Shown here piece by piece: positions 28,471 through 37,584 of a stretch of 43,312 nt of DNA (positions are counted from its first letter, which is position 1; the number at the start of each line of letters is the position of its first letter). The notes under the pieces were generated by a model. That model searched no databases. It worked only from the letters and a program-made list of their open reading frames with translations, and was not told the DNA's origin. The DNA is taken from the IMG/VR virus record IMGVR_UViG_3300025151_000081, positions 1 through 43,312 of that record. One strand, given 5' to 3'. The DNA comes from a virus. The translations under genes and the position numbers were made by a program.

Positions 28471-30022
28471 TTTATCTGATAAGGAGGTGCTGTTACATAA
28501 AGCCTCTAAAGATTTAATACTGTTTGGTAAGTTGTTTTTACCAAATGATTTTTTACATAAATCAGCTTCCCCTCCTTTTCACTACGACCTTGGTAAAAAA
28601 TTAATTAGTACAAAACCTGGAGCACGTATTTGTAATGTGCTTCCAAGAGGTTTTGGAAAATCAGTATTAATGAAGGCAGCAATCATGCATAAGCTGTGCT
28701 TTACACCAGAAGACCAATCTATGTTTATGGCTTGGGTAGCTGAAGAACAAGGTCAGTCTATTGACCACGTAAAGTATATACGTTCACATTTAGAAACAAA
28801 TCAAGCTATTAGATATTACTTTGGCAACCTATGTGGAGGTGATGTAGGTAAGAGATGGACAGAAAAAGACTTAATTACAACAAAAGGACATCGTATTATA
28901 GCAAAAGGTACTTCACAACGTCTTAGAGGTCGTGCTGAGGTAGATACACGTTATACAGGTATCATACTAGATGACTTTGAATCAGAGTTAAACACAAAGA
29001 CTGCTATACGTAGAGATGAGATTAAACAATGGATTGTGTCTACAGTATATCCATCACTAGAAGAAAGTCCTGGTAAAGAAGGATGGATATGGCTATCTGG
29101 TACGATTGTACATTATGATGCATTCTTACAAAACATTGTAGATGGATGGAAAGATTCAGAAAAAGCTAAAAAGAAATATCCATGGGATGTAACCTTTATT
29201 CGTGCTATAGAAGATGGTAAACCAGCATGGGAAGAACAGTTTCCACTATCTAAGTTAAATCAAAAAAGAAAAGAATACATAGAGGCAGGTAAAGTAGATA
29301 AGTTTGCTCAAGAGTATCTAAACGATGCTAGAGATGCTGCTTCAGCCTCTTTCAAGATGGATAACATACATTACCATAATTATGAGTTTCATACAGATGG
29401 ACAGTTTACTTACTTAAAAGACGATAAAGAAATGATACCTATTTATACTTACATGGGTGTTGACTTAGCACACACAGCATCTAGTACCTCTGACTATCAA
29501 GTTATTGTAGTAATGGGTATGGATGCAGATAAAAACAGATATGTTATAGATTATTATCACGATAAGATACCAGCATTTGATATGCCAGAAGAAATATTAA
29601 AAATGGCTAAGAAATACTCACCAATACGTAGATGTGCCGTAGAAACAGTAGGTGCACAAGAAATGGTGCGTGATATGGTAGAGCGTATGGCACGTAAAGA
29701 AAAAAGATTACTACCTGGTATTAATAAAGGAGTAAGACCACCACATGGTATAAAAAAAGAAGACAGGTTAGAAATGGCTTTAGGTAGTATTATTAACAGC
29801 AAGAAGCTGTATATTAAAAAAGAACACTCAGAACTAATTGATGAAATCTTTGAGTTTCCTAAAGGAAAGAATGATGACTTGTTAGATGGATTGTATTATG
29901 CAGACTTTTTTGCTAAAGCACCTAGAAGTAGAGTTATCAAGAATGATGAGTACGAAAGACCAGATGATTTTCCAACACAAGCACGTACAAAAATAAATTG
30001 GATGACAGGATTAAAAATATGA
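28457..30022 (+). CDS. terL: Terminase large subunit
   Basis: 521 residues. Walker A PRGFGKS (63-69), Walker B GIILDDFE (168-175) and the RNase H-like nuclease start MGVDLA (333-338), with later acidic residues at NDDLLDGLYYADFF, show an ATPase-nuclease that packages and cuts concatemeric DNA. Length is usual. Start after GATAATGG, inside the previous gene's end. It overlaps the lysozyme by 4 nt. Confidence 0.95.
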   Translation: MEKLSLSDKEVLLHKASKDLILFGKLFLPNDFLHKSASPPFHYDLGKKLISTKPGARICNVLPRGFGKSVLMKAAIMHKLCFTPEDQSMFMAWVAEEQGQSIDHVKYIRSHLETNQAIRYYFGNLCGGDVGKRWTEKDLITTKGHRIIAKGTSQRLRGRAEVDTRYTGIILDDFESELNTKTAIRRDEIKQWIVSTVYPSLEESPGKEGWIWLSGTIVHYDAFLQNIVDGWKDSEKAKKKYPWDVTFIRAIEDGKPAWEEQFPLSKLNQKRKEYIEAGKVDKFAQEYLNDARDAASASFKMDNIHYHNYEFHTDGQFTYLKDDKEMIPIYTYMGVDLAHTASSTSDYQVIVVMGMDADKNRYVIDYYHDKIPAFDMPEEILKMAKKYSPIRRCAVETVGAQEMVRDMVERMARKEKRLLPGINKGVRPPHGIKKEDRLEMALGSIINSKKLYIKKEHSELIDEIFEFPKGKNDDLLDGLYYADFFAKAPRSRVIKNDEYERPDDFPTQARTKINWMTGLKI

Positions 30023-30591
30023 GAAATCGGCTAAAAGGCTGTTTTAAATTAAACAGGGTTATGGTATCTGATTATACATTAGAAAAATACATTGACTACT
30101 TAAAAAGGGTAGAAGGGTACGCAAATAAAGTAGGGGAAAAGTTTTATCCGTATGACTCACCAGAAGGTGGGCTTAAAACTATTGGTTACGGCTACAAGCT
30201 AAAAACGCTTGAAGAACAAAATACTTATGAGAAAACAGGTTTGAGCGAAAGAGAGGTAGAAGACCTCTTATTACACGAAGCACAACTATCTGTTGTAAAA
30301 GCTAAAAACTTCTGTATAAGCAGAAATAGAAAATGGTCTGATGTGGATGATAGGCTGAAATATGCCTTAGCTGATTACTGTTTTAACTTAGGGGGATTAA
30401 AAAAGTTCCCAACTACTGCAAAATTCTTAATGCATAACAATGTAGAGGGTGTATTAGAAGACGACCCAGGAAGACCTGGGTTTAAGCAGTATGAAAGAGT
30501 ATTTAGAGACCCAGAGGGTAAAAGAAGAAGATTAGGTAGAAACAAAGAGTTCTACAAAGAATTTTTACAACCGTATACGGAGAAAGCATGA
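30019..30591 (+). CDS. Endolysin, T4-lysozyme family
   Basis: 190 residues from ATG 30019 (ATGA overlap with terminase); a later ATG at 30061 is possible. The catalytic region KRVEGY...YDSPEGGLKTIGYGYKL gives the Glu, Asp and Thr of glycoside hydrolase 24, though spacing between Glu and Asp is longer than in T4. Conserved later motifs: LKYALADYCFNLG and the C-terminal GRRKEF-like region. It degrades peptidoglycan at lysis. No signal peptide; N-terminus basic. Confidence 0.85.
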   Translation: MRNRLKGCFKLNRVMVSDYTLEKYIDYLKRVEGYANKVGEKFYPYDSPEGGLKTIGYGYKLKTLEEQNTYEKTGLSEREVEDLLLHEAQLSVVKAKNFCISRNRKWSDVDDRLKYALADYCFNLGGLKKFPTTAKFLMHNNVEGVLEDDPGRPGFKQYERVFRDPEGKRRRLGRNKEFYKEFLQPYTEKA

Positions 30592-30827
30592 AAATAGATA
30601 CACAAGGTTTAGGAAGAAGACTTTACAACTTTGGTAAAAAGACCAAAGATAAAACAAAAAAGTTTATGGATAGATTCACTGTTGACGCAGAAAATTTAAG
30701 AAGAGCAGAATATAATGCTCAAAGAGATGCAGGAAAAGTAGATTATTTACCAACTAGAGGTCTAATGAAAGAGCAAAAAGCTATTAAAGAAGATAGAAAA
30801 CGCAGACAACAAATGAAGGTAAGATAA
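30588..30827 (+). CDS. Basic small protein upstream of portal
   Basis: 79 residues, Lys/Arg-rich (KKTKDKTKKFMDRFTVDAEN), helical. Coupled by ATGA to the lysozyme and TAATG to the portal. No family recognised; possibly a head-assembly factor. Confidence 0.7.
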   Translation: MKIDTQGLGRRLYNFGKKTKDKTKKFMDRFTVDAENLRRAEYNAQRDAGKVDYLPTRGLMKEQKAIKEDRKRRQQMKVR

Positions 30828-32824
30828 TGTCACGAATCAAAGAAGACGATAAAGCGAGAGAAAATAGAGAAATTTTTCAACGTTATGCAGAAGCTAGAAG
30901 AGACTGGGATGTTGAAGCTAGAGACGCAATAGATTTTACACTAGGAAATCATTATACAAAAGAAGAGTCAGAAGTATTACAATCTGTAGGTCAAGCAGAC
31001 TTTACTATTGATAGAATATATGCTGCTATAGATAAGTTAAAATCTCTTATGACATCAAGACCTGTAAAGTTTGGTGTAACAGCTAGAGAAGATTCAGATA
31101 CTAAGTTAGCTAATGTTTGGAGAACATTATTAGAATATATCTATGATATATCAGATGGGCAGCATCACTTCAAACAAGCTGTACACGATTATGCTACTGC
31201 TGGTATTGGTTACTTTTATGCATACACAGAACCAGAAGCAGATTATGGTAGAGGAGAAGTTATGTTTACTCACGTAAATCCATTCAGAGTGTACGTAGAC
31301 CCTGCTTCTAGAGACAGGTATTTTAAAGATGCTGCAAACATTTTAATGTCTACTATCTTAACTAAAGAGCAGTTATTAGACTTATATCCAGATGTAGAAG
31401 AGTTTTTACCTAATATTGAAACACACAATATGTCTGACTATTATGACGATTACCCTGACTCACAGCAAAAGAACTCACAAAATATATTTACACCTGCTGA
31501 AGTAGAAGATAAAGATTATGAAAGTACAATAGCACAACGTTATCGTATTATTGAACGTTTCAGTAAAGTAAGAGTACCTTACTATAGAGTAGCTGACCAA
31601 CAACAGAATACTGAAACAATTATGAGTGCAGAAGCATTTCAAATATTTATGGCTGACAATGAAGCTAAGTTTAACAATAATACTTATGCTTTTGTAGAAA
31701 TACCACAAACAAGAATTAAAGTTACAGCATCATTAGGGCAAGTCCTTCTATATGAAACTATATTGGACACTGATACTTATCCTATCGTTCCTATACCAAA
31801 TATATGGACTAATACACCATATCCTAAATCAGATGTGAATAAAGTTAAAGATATGCAAAGATTGCTTAATAAGTTATTCTCTCTTGCATTATCTCATGCT
31901 CAAACTTCTGCTGGTCTAAAATTATTAGTACCACAAGGAAGTGTGGAAAGTATTTCACAACTTGAGAAAGATTGGGCTAATCCTAATGCTGTAATTGAAT
32001 ATGACCCAAGTTATGGAGAACCACATTTTCCTTCTCCACAACCTTTAACAAGTCAGTTTTATGCTCTTATTAATCAAGTAGAGCGTTATATTGACTTAAA
32101 CTTCGGAGTTCCTGAACTATTGCAGGGGTTCAAAGAGGGTGCACCTCAAAGTGTTCGTGGCACAATGCTACTAGCACAAATGGGAGAAGGTCGTGGTGCT
32201 TCAAAGTTGCGTGACATTGAAATGGCATTGCAACAGCTTGGGAAGGTTTTATATCAAATGTCTAAAGAACACTACACATTTGAAAAGAAATTTAGAATCG
32301 TACAACCAAACAATGATATTACACAGTTTGCTATTAATAATAGATTGTATGATGATAAAACAAAAGAATTGGTCAAAATAGAAAACGATATAACTGCAGG
32401 ACAATTTGATGTTCGTATTATTTCAGGCTCAACAATGCCTAACAATAAACATGCTGAATATCAAATGTATCTAGAAGCATATCAACTAGGATTGATTGAT
32501 AGAACTGAAGCATTAAAGAAAACAGAAATCTTTGATAAAGAAGGAGTTCTGCAGCGTACTGGAGAAGTACAGCAAATGCAAGGTATTATTAAACAATTAC
32601 AAGACCAAATAAAACTTCTTTCTGGTGATTTACAAACTGCCCAAAGAGAGTCTATGTCTGACAGAAAACGTGTTGAGGTACAGAAATTTAAATCTGAACT
32701 TGATAAAGTGGTTACTGGAACAAAGGCTCAACAGAAAGTAGATACAGAAAGAAGAAAACGTCAACAACAAGAAGAGGTGAAGTCTGAGTTTAATTCATTA
32801 CTGTCGCAAGATATTCTTGATTAA
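30827..32824 (+). CDS. Portal protein, P22-type
   Basis: 665 residues. N-terminal helical region, then HVNPFRVYVDPASRDRYF, IIERFSKVRVPYYRVADQQQ, PIVPIPNIWTNTPYPKSDVN and the long C-terminal helix with FKEGAPQSVRGTMLLAQMGEG: the order and spacing of a P22-like portal. The C-terminal ~90 residues are coiled coil (QRESMSDRKRVEVQKFK), like the portal barrel. It forms the dodecameric channel of one vertex, binding terminase and head-tail adaptors. Confidence 0.9.
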   Translation: MSRIKEDDKARENREIFQRYAEARRDWDVEARDAIDFTLGNHYTKEESEVLQSVGQADFTIDRIYAAIDKLKSLMTSRPVKFGVTAREDSDTKLANVWRTLLEYIYDISDGQHHFKQAVHDYATAGIGYFYAYTEPEADYGRGEVMFTHVNPFRVYVDPASRDRYFKDAANILMSTILTKEQLLDLYPDVEEFLPNIETHNMSDYYDDYPDSQQKNSQNIFTPAEVEDKDYESTIAQRYRIIERFSKVRVPYYRVADQQQNTETIMSAEAFQIFMADNEAKFNNNTYAFVEIPQTRIKVTASLGQVLLYETILDTDTYPIVPIPNIWTNTPYPKSDVNKVKDMQRLLNKLFSLALSHAQTSAGLKLLVPQGSVESISQLEKDWANPNAVIEYDPSYGEPHFPSPQPLTSQFYALINQVERYIDLNFGVPELLQGFKEGAPQSVRGTMLLAQMGEGRGASKLRDIEMALQQLGKVLYQMSKEHYTFEKKFRIVQPNNDITQFAINNRLYDDKTKELVKIENDITAGQFDVRIISGSTMPNNKHAEYQMYLEAYQLGLIDRTEALKKTEIFDKEGVLQRTGEVQQMQGIIKQLQDQIKLLSGDLQTAQRESMSDRKRVEVQKFKSELDKVVTGTKAQQKVDTERRKRQQQEEVKSEFNSLLSQDILD

Positions 32825-32850
32825 AACAGAACATCGGAAGGAAAAATAAA

Positions 32851-33582
32851 ATGAGTGACGAATATATAAATGAAAATGAAACTTTAGAAGGTTCTGAAAC
32901 TTCTGAAAATAATGACTTAAGTGAGTCTGAGATTCAGCAGGATTTGAGTTCTGACGTACCACAAGAAGATGAGGTGCGTAAATTCCAGTCTATGTATGAT
33001 AAAGCTCAGGCTGAGTTAAACAAAATACAACCAGTAGCACAGCTATTTCAGGACAATCCTGAACTGGTAGACGTTGTTAGAGACCACTTAACAGGGGGTA
33101 AAGGACAGGACAGAGAAATACAAATAGAAGATGGGGAATTTAATCCTTGGGATGCGTATACAAATCCAAATAGTAAATCGTATCAATTAAGACAACAAGA
33201 GATTGATGATGCTGTTAGCTCAAGAATGAGAGACTATATGGGTCGCTTAGAAGCACAGCGTCAAGTGGACACTCTTAAATTAAGAGCACAAACTGAATAC
33301 AAGATGTCTGAAGCTGATGCAAACGAATTTGTAGATTTTGTTACAAAACCTAAAGAGCAACTTCCTCTAGAGACACTGTTTAACGTATGGAATACAAACA
33401 AAAACGGTTTACCACAAGTAAATGAAAATATTGAAAGCGTAAAGCGAACACAACAAAAACCTAAGTCAGCTGGTTTAGTTCAAGGTGGACAACCTCCTAA
33501 AGCATCTGATGAAGATAGTATGTGGTCCAATATTATGAAAGCTGGTAATACTCGTTCTATACGTGGCAGTATTAAAAAATAA
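32851..33582 (+). CDS. Scaffolding protein
   Basis: 243 residues between portal and capsid gene. The N-terminus is acidic and Ser-rich (NETLEGSETSENNDLSESEI). A coiled coil follows (KFQSMYDKAQAELNKIQPVA), then a helical centre and a basic C-terminal end, as in capsid scaffolds that bind the coat through a charged tail. Start after GGAAGGAAAAATAAA. Identity rests on place and composition. Confidence 0.78.
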   Translation: MSDEYINENETLEGSETSENNDLSESEIQQDLSSDVPQEDEVRKFQSMYDKAQAELNKIQPVAQLFQDNPELVDVVRDHLTGGKGQDREIQIEDGEFNPWDAYTNPNSKSYQLRQQEIDDAVSSRMRDYMGRLEAQRQVDTLKLRAQTEYKMSEADANEFVDFVTKPKEQLPLETLFNVWNTNKNGLPQVNENIESVKRTQQKPKSAGLVQGGQPPKASDEDSMWSNIMKAGNTRSIRGSIKK

Positions 33583-33601
33583 AACGTAAAGGGGAAATAA
33601 A

Positions 33602-34972
33602 ATGGCAATAACAAGTGGAAAACTTATGACAAATAATTTGACTGCTTCCACTACAGCAACTGGTGCTACTGGCACTGGTGTAGCTCCTGACCAAAGAAGA
33701 CTGTTTAACTTCAGCGACAGAATCGCTGAATTAGCACCTGAAGAATCACCATTCTTCGTGTACTTATCAAAAACAGCTAAACTTCCTACTGACGACTCTT
33801 TGTTCCGTTATCTTGAAGATAGGTCAAAGATTAGTTATACAAGTAGAAACTTCTTTATTGATGGAGCTGTAGGCACTGTAGCTGCAGGTACAAATTACAC
33901 AGTAACCGTAGATGACAATGCATCATCACCAGCATCTGTAGACTTTCTTGTAAAAGGGATGGTAATAGCAGTTAGAACTCGTGGTGGAGATGACACACAG
34001 GGTTATGGAAATGCAATATTAAGAGTAGAAAATGCACCAACAGATAATGGTGCTGACACTACATTCTTAGCAAAATGTATTTCAGTATCAGGTGTTTCTG
34101 GTTCAGATTCTATCGCAGATAATGACCCATGTCAAATCATTGGTTCAGCATACGCAGAAGGTTCTGGTTCACCAGACGTATTCTCAGAAGGCATTGATGA
34201 TGGATTTGGATACACTCAAATCTTCAAAACAGCAGCTGAGGTTACAAACACTGCATACGCAACTCAACTTCGTGGATATTCTAACGAATTTGAAAGAGTG
34301 CTAGCTATGAAAATGAGAGAGCACAAAATTGATATTGAAAGAGCTATGCTTTTCAACCAAAAGGCTAGAATTGATGGCATTCAATATTCAGAAGGTCTAG
34401 TAGGACATATTATTAAAAACAGCTCATTCGTAGCTGGAGATGCAGCTTTAACTTATGAACAAGGTAAAGCATACGCAAAAACCTATGACGAAGCTGAATT
34501 AACTTATGACTCACTATTAGGTGACTTTGAAGTACTATTTGACCCAGCAAGAGGTGGAAGTAACGAAAGATTAGCATTAGCTTCTCTACCAGTTATTTCT
34601 TACTTCAATAAAATGGGTGATGGTGCGTTTGTTGATAAATCAACTGAATCAACACAATATCAGATTAATATGGATGAATTAGGTGGAGCGTTTGGTCACC
34701 AGTTAATGGAGATTAACACTGTACACGGTTCTGTTTACTTAGTAAAAGAGCCACTATTCAGAGGTCATTCATCTGGTTTAATGTTGATGGCTGATATGAG
34801 CAAACTATACTACAGACCATTAGTTGGTAATGGAGTTAACAGAGATACTCAAGTTATGACAAATGTACAAGGTGCAGATGAAGACTTGAGAAAAGACATG
34901 ATTCTTACTGAAGCAGGTCTAGAGGTATGTTTACCTGAATCTCATTACTTAATCAACTTGGAAGGAGTATAA
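33602..34972 (+). CDS. Major capsid protein (DUF5309/SU10-like)
   Basis: 456 residues. FNFSDRIAELAPEESPFFVY near residue 35 and the E-loop-like and A-domain region (ERALAFNQKARIDG-like segments, LMVEINTVHGSVYLVKEPLF) match the HK97-fold SU10-type capsid family. Start after AAGGGGAAATAAA. Length is typical. Likely the most abundant protein of the late operon; its 3' end is followed 1 nt later by the decoration gene. Confidence 0.88.
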   Translation: MAITSGKLMTNNLTASTTATGATGTGVAPDQRRLFNFSDRIAELAPEESPFFVYLSKTAKLPTDDSLFRYLEDRSKISYTSRNFFIDGAVGTVAAGTNYTVTVDDNASSPASVDFLVKGMVIAVRTRGGDDTQGYGNAILRVENAPTDNGADTTFLAKCISVSGVSGSDSIADNDPCQIIGSAYAEGSGSPDVFSEGIDDGFGYTQIFKTAAEVTNTAYATQLRGYSNEFERVLAMKMREHKIDIERAMLFNQKARIDGIQYSEGLVGHIIKNSSFVAGDAALTYEQGKAYAKTYDEAELTYDSLLGDFEVLFDPARGGSNERLALASLPVISYFNKMGDGAFVDKSTESTQYQINMDELGGAFGHQLMEINTVHGSVYLVKEPLFRGHSSGLMLMADMSKLYYRPLVGNGVNRDTQVMTNVQGADEDLRKDMILTEAGLEVCLPESHYLINLEGV

Positions 34973-34973
34973 G

Positions 34974-35447
34974 ATGGCTAAAGGAAGAGTACTAGAACAA
35001 AACAGTGCTGCTTTTAATAAACAAGTAGTACAATTAGTGAAAATTGACAACAGTGTTTCACCAAGAGCTTTAACTGCTGACATGAGTGGTGCGTTAGTAG
35101 TTATGGGAGCAACTGGTGGTGCAGTTGATGTTAATTTACCAGCAGCAGCTGATAATGAAGGAGTATATTACGAATTTATTAATAACGCTGCTCTTGATGG
35201 AAAAATCACTGTTCAAGCTAAAGATGGAACTGATTTCTTTGTTGGAAGTATTTCTGACATTGAAACAGCTACACCATCTAATGTTGCATTTAACGGTTCA
35301 TCACACGATGAGCTTGAATTTGCATCAGGTGCTGCTATTGGACACGTTTATATGAAATGTGTTTCTGATGGTAATAACTGGATAGTAGAAGGGCGTGCTC
35401 ACGACGTAAGTGACATTGCTGCTAATACTTCATCAAGCAATACCTAA
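34974..35447 (+). CDS. Capsid decoration protein candidate
   Basis: 157 residues; beta-rich with GALVVMGATGGAVDVNLPAA, YYEFINNAALDGKITVQAKD and AIGHVYMKCVSDGNNWIVEG, resembling head-fibre or decoration domains placed directly after phage capsid genes. The C-terminus is Ser/Asn-rich and likely flexible. Start after GGAGTATAAG. Followed by a palindrome hairpin. Confidence 0.7.
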   Translation: MAKGRVLEQNSAAFNKQVVQLVKIDNSVSPRALTADMSGALVVMGATGGAVDVNLPAAADNEGVYYEFINNAALDGKITVQAKDGTDFFVGSISDIETATPSNVAFNGSSHDELEFASGAAIGHVYMKCVSDGNNWIVEGRAHDVSDIAANTSSSNT

Positions 35448-35465
35448 TAACAGTATAGGCTACTG

Positions 35466-35489
35466 GGGAGGGCGTTTAAACGCTCTCCC
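35466..35489 (+). terminator. Palindrome-centred GC-rich hairpin after capsid genes
   Basis: CGTTTAAACG (35473-35482) is extended to a 12-bp stem: GGGAGGGCGTTT pairs with AAACGCTCTCCC with one G-T. It sits between the decoration gene and the next gene. No U-tract follows, so it is either a weak terminator, an RNA-end stabiliser for the abundant capsid message, or a binding site. Confidence 0.55.
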
Positions 35490-35526
35490 AAAAGCTTAAA
35501 AGAATTTTAAATAATAGGAGAATAAA

Positions 35527-35718
35527 ATGGCAAATTATAGTGGAGCAGAAGTAAAAGTTATTATTAATAACATTAGCGTAAAAGCTAGCAGTAGTAGTGG
35601 TTCATTGTCTAATGAAATTAAAACATTTTTAGCTACATTGACAGATAATACAATTATTTCAATAAACACAGTAAAGTTAGATAGCTCAAGAGTTGCTTAC
35701 ATAGTAGCTTATATGTAG
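35527..35718 (+). CDS. Unknown 63-residue protein
   Basis: MANYSGAEVKVIINNISVKA, then a Ser-rich loop, then KLDSSRVAYIVAYM. Two beta strands flank a helix; a small structural protein is plausible. Start after AATAGGAGAATAAA, an excellent ribosome site, just after the hairpin. Its stop is separated from the next ATG by one base. Confidence 0.68.
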   Translation: MANYSGAEVKVIINNISVKASSSSGSLSNEIKTFLATLTDNTIISINTVKLDSSRVAYIVAYM

Positions 35719-35719
35719 T

Positions 35720-35971
35720 ATGGCTAAGTGTCAACATTGTACTGCACCTAATCCAGAAGGTCATTTTAATTGCAGGTCTTGTGGTAAGCGTGCACATCCA
35801 CCTAAGTGGAGCACGCAATTCGTTATGAGAGATACTCCTATGGCTACAGCTATTAGAAAAGACCAAATAGATTTTGGTTCTAAAAGTATGGGAGACCATA
35901 TAGAACAAACTAAAAAGAAAAATGCAAAGTTAAGAGAAAAGAAGATGAACTCACTGATTAAGTGGGATTAA
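35720..35971 (+). CDS. Zinc-ribbon protein in late operon
   Basis: 83 residues: CQHCTAPNPEGHFNCRSCG forms a clear C-x2-C...C-x2-C ribbon at residues 4-22, followed by KRAHPPKWSTQFVMRD and a basic helical tail. No ribosome site; translation is probably coupled from the gene ending 1 nt before. Function unknown. Confidence 0.72.
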   Translation: MAKCQHCTAPNPEGHFNCRSCGKRAHPPKWSTQFVMRDTPMATAIRKDQIDFGSKSMGDHIEQTKKKNAKLREKKMNSLIKWD

Positions 35972-35987
35972 ATTATAGGGAGATAAA

Positions 35988-36062
35988 ATGTACGCAAAAA
36001 GAATGAAGAAAAAAGTTTATGGCAAGAAAAAGAAAGTCAGTAAAAAGAAAAAAAAGAAGTAG
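35988..36062 (+). CDS. 24-residue polylysine-like peptide
   Basis: MYAKRMKKKVYGKKKKVSKK plus further lysines: about two-thirds Lys/Arg. Start after ATAGGGAGATAAA, a good ribosome site. Its 3' 44 nt are shared in another frame with the next basic gene. Could be a translated leader for that gene or a tiny DNA-neutralising protein. Confidence 0.5.
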   Translation: MYAKRMKKKVYGKKKKVSKKKKKK

Positions 36063-36198
36063 TAAGCCTACACCAAAAAACAAGGCACTATATTCTAGAG
36101 TTAAAGCAGCAGCTAAGCGTAAGTTTGATGTTTACCCATCAGCGTATGCTAATGCTTGGCTTGTTAGAGAATATAAAAAACGTGGTGGTAGATATTAA
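36019..36198 (+). CDS. Basic protein with KFDVYPSAYANAW motif
   Basis: 59 residues: a Lys/Arg-rich N-terminus, then YSRVKAAAKRKFDVYPSAYA and NAWLVREYKKRGGRY, a highly conserved small phage protein end found in many marine phages. The ATG is within the preceding gene. The stop overlaps the next ATG (TAATG). Probably a virion or DNA-associated protein; role unknown. Confidence 0.78.
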   Translation: MARKRKSVKRKKRSSKPTPKNKALYSRVKAAAKRKFDVYPSAYANAWLVREYKKRGGRY

Positions 36199-36479
36199 TG
36201 GCTTACAGAGGTGGACTTAGGAAATGGTTCAGTGAGAACTGGGTAGACATTGGTTCTAAGAAAAAAGGTGGAGGTCACAAAAAATGTGGTCGTAAATCTG
36301 CCAAAGGTAGTAAAAGAAAATATCCTAAATGTGTACCAGCCTCAAAAGCAGCAAGTATGACAGCTTCACAGAAAAGAAGTGCTGTAAGAAGAAAGAGAGC
36401 AAAGAAGCAAGGAGTAGGGGGAAAGCCTACAAATGTGCGTACATTTGCTAGAAAAAGAAATGGAAAGAAAAGAGCATAA
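36198..36479 (+). CDS. DUF5872-like basic protein
   Basis: 93 residues: GLRKWFSENWVDIGSKKKGG, then CGRKSAKGSKRKYPKCVPAS and MTASQKRSAVRRKRAKK followed by GGKPTNVRTF. This is the DUF5872 pattern with two conserved Cys. Very basic. Linked to both neighbours by TAATG overlaps. Function unknown; a packaged-DNA-binding role is plausible from charge. Confidence 0.82.
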   Translation: MAYRGGLRKWFSENWVDIGSKKKGGGHKKCGRKSAKGSKRKYPKCVPASKAASMTASQKRSAVRRKRAKKQGVGGKPTNVRTFARKRNGKKRA

Positions 36480-36622
36480 TGGCAAGACCAAGTTTTGGAC
36501 CACAAGCCAGACATACAAATGGCAAGAAGAAGACAAGACAAGGTCAAAGCGTGAATACAAAGTTTGGAAATAAGATGAGTAGTAAACACTATAAGAAAAA
36601 GTATAGAGGACAAGGTAAGTAA
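36479..36622 (+). CDS. 47-residue basic protein (RHTNGKKKTRQG family)
   Basis: MARPSFGPQARHTNGKKKTR begins it and KHYKKKYRGQGK ends it. The pattern RHTN..K..RQG..TK.G...YKKKYRGQGK recurs in marine phages. Fully coupled by TAATG at both ends. Third of three basic proteins in a row. Confidence 0.75.
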   Translation: MARPSFGPQARHTNGKKKTRQGQSVNTKFGNKMSSKHYKKKYRGQGK

Positions 36623-37248
36623 TGGCTGATTTTGAAAACAGAATAGATGCATTGACAGGATTTGGAATTGGTACTGGTGCAGACCAAGCTGATATAACAG
36701 ATTGGCTTGTTGCAGGAGCTAGGGCAGTTGTAGACGTTTTAAGTCCTACTAAACTACAAAGAGTAGCTTCAACAACTGTTTTTGAGAATACGATTGATGT
36801 AGAAGGTAAAAAAGTAATTGCTGTTATGCGTAAAGATGAAAACAACGGTTTTAAACTTATGCCTTGTAGACAAATTTCTCCTTCATTAAAAGGAAGAGTT
36901 ACTGACTCTAGTTATATGGAAGCAGCCTCTAGTAGTGACCCTGCTTATTGGGTGGATGGAGATACTTTACAGGTATTTCCTACAAGTGCTTCTTCGAATG
37001 ATATGTCATTAGTTAATATAGACGTTTCATTTTCAGGTTTGACTTATGATGATACTTCTATAACAAATTTTCCTGATGAAGCAGAAAATGCTGTAGTGTT
37101 ATTTGCAGCTAGAAATGCTTTAGAAAAAAGAATATCAGATGCAAACGTTGCTGAAGATGTAGAGCTAGTGTCAGGACTAACTGCTCAATACCAAGTAATA
37201 GATGCACAATATAAAGAACAAATACAAACACTACAAGGAGCATTATAA
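36622..37248 (+). CDS. Head-tail adaptor / virion structural protein
   Basis: 208 residues: N-terminal helical (MADFENRIDALTGFGIGTGA, WLVAGARAVVDVL), a beta-rich centre (GKKVIAVMRKDENNGFKLMP) and a helical end (AVVLFAARNALEKRI). This helix-beta-helix layout is found in podovirus head-tail connectors placed between capsid and nozzle genes. Coupled to the next gene by TAATG. Confidence 0.72.
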   Translation: MADFENRIDALTGFGIGTGADQADITDWLVAGARAVVDVLSPTKLQRVASTTVFENTIDVEGKKVIAVMRKDENNGFKLMPCRQISPSLKGRVTDSSYMEAASSSDPAYWVDGDTLQVFPTSASSNDMSLVNIDVSFSGLTYDDTSITNFPDEAENAVVLFAARNALEKRISDANVAEDVELVSGLTAQYQVIDAQYKEQIQTLQGAL

Positions 37249-37583
37249 TGGCTGCAATAGAATTTACAGCAAAAGAGATTTATAGTAGAGTGCTACAGGC
37301 TGTTCCTGGAGTATCAGAAAACTATGTATTGAACTTAATCAATGAAGCGTTAATTGATATGGGTCAATTTTTGCAAAAAGTAGAATATGCAGACACTGAT
37401 TTAGTTCATAATCAGTTGTGGTATAATTTAGACGATGACAGAGCAATTACTGTAAACAAAGTATTTAGATGTGCTATTAAAAATGATGCAGGTGAATATA
37501 TACAAATTCCTAGATTAACAAATCAGGAAATAAAACAGTTTTACAAAGAAGAATTAGCAAAGACAACATGGACAGAGGTATAA
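37248..37583 (+). CDS. Small tail/adaptor protein
   Basis: 111 residues; helical first half (AKEIYSRVLQAVPGVSENYV, LNLINEALIDMGQFLQ), then WYNLDDDRAITVNKVFR strands. Short helical-strand proteins of this type occur as adaptor-associated components. Coupled by TAATG upstream, 1 nt before the next start. Confidence 0.65.
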   Translation: MAAIEFTAKEIYSRVLQAVPGVSENYVLNLINEALIDMGQFLQKVEYADTDLVHNQLWYNLDDDRAITVNKVFRCAIKNDAGEYIQIPRLTNQEIKQFYKEELAKTTWTEV

Positions 37584-37584
37584 C

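Noticed and set aside
36366-36845. Leftward open frames of 80-160 codons opposite late genes (also near 1498, 28240, 38330 and 43215)
   Set aside because: They are antisense to well-supported genes, lack ribosome sites and have composition typical of complementary strands.
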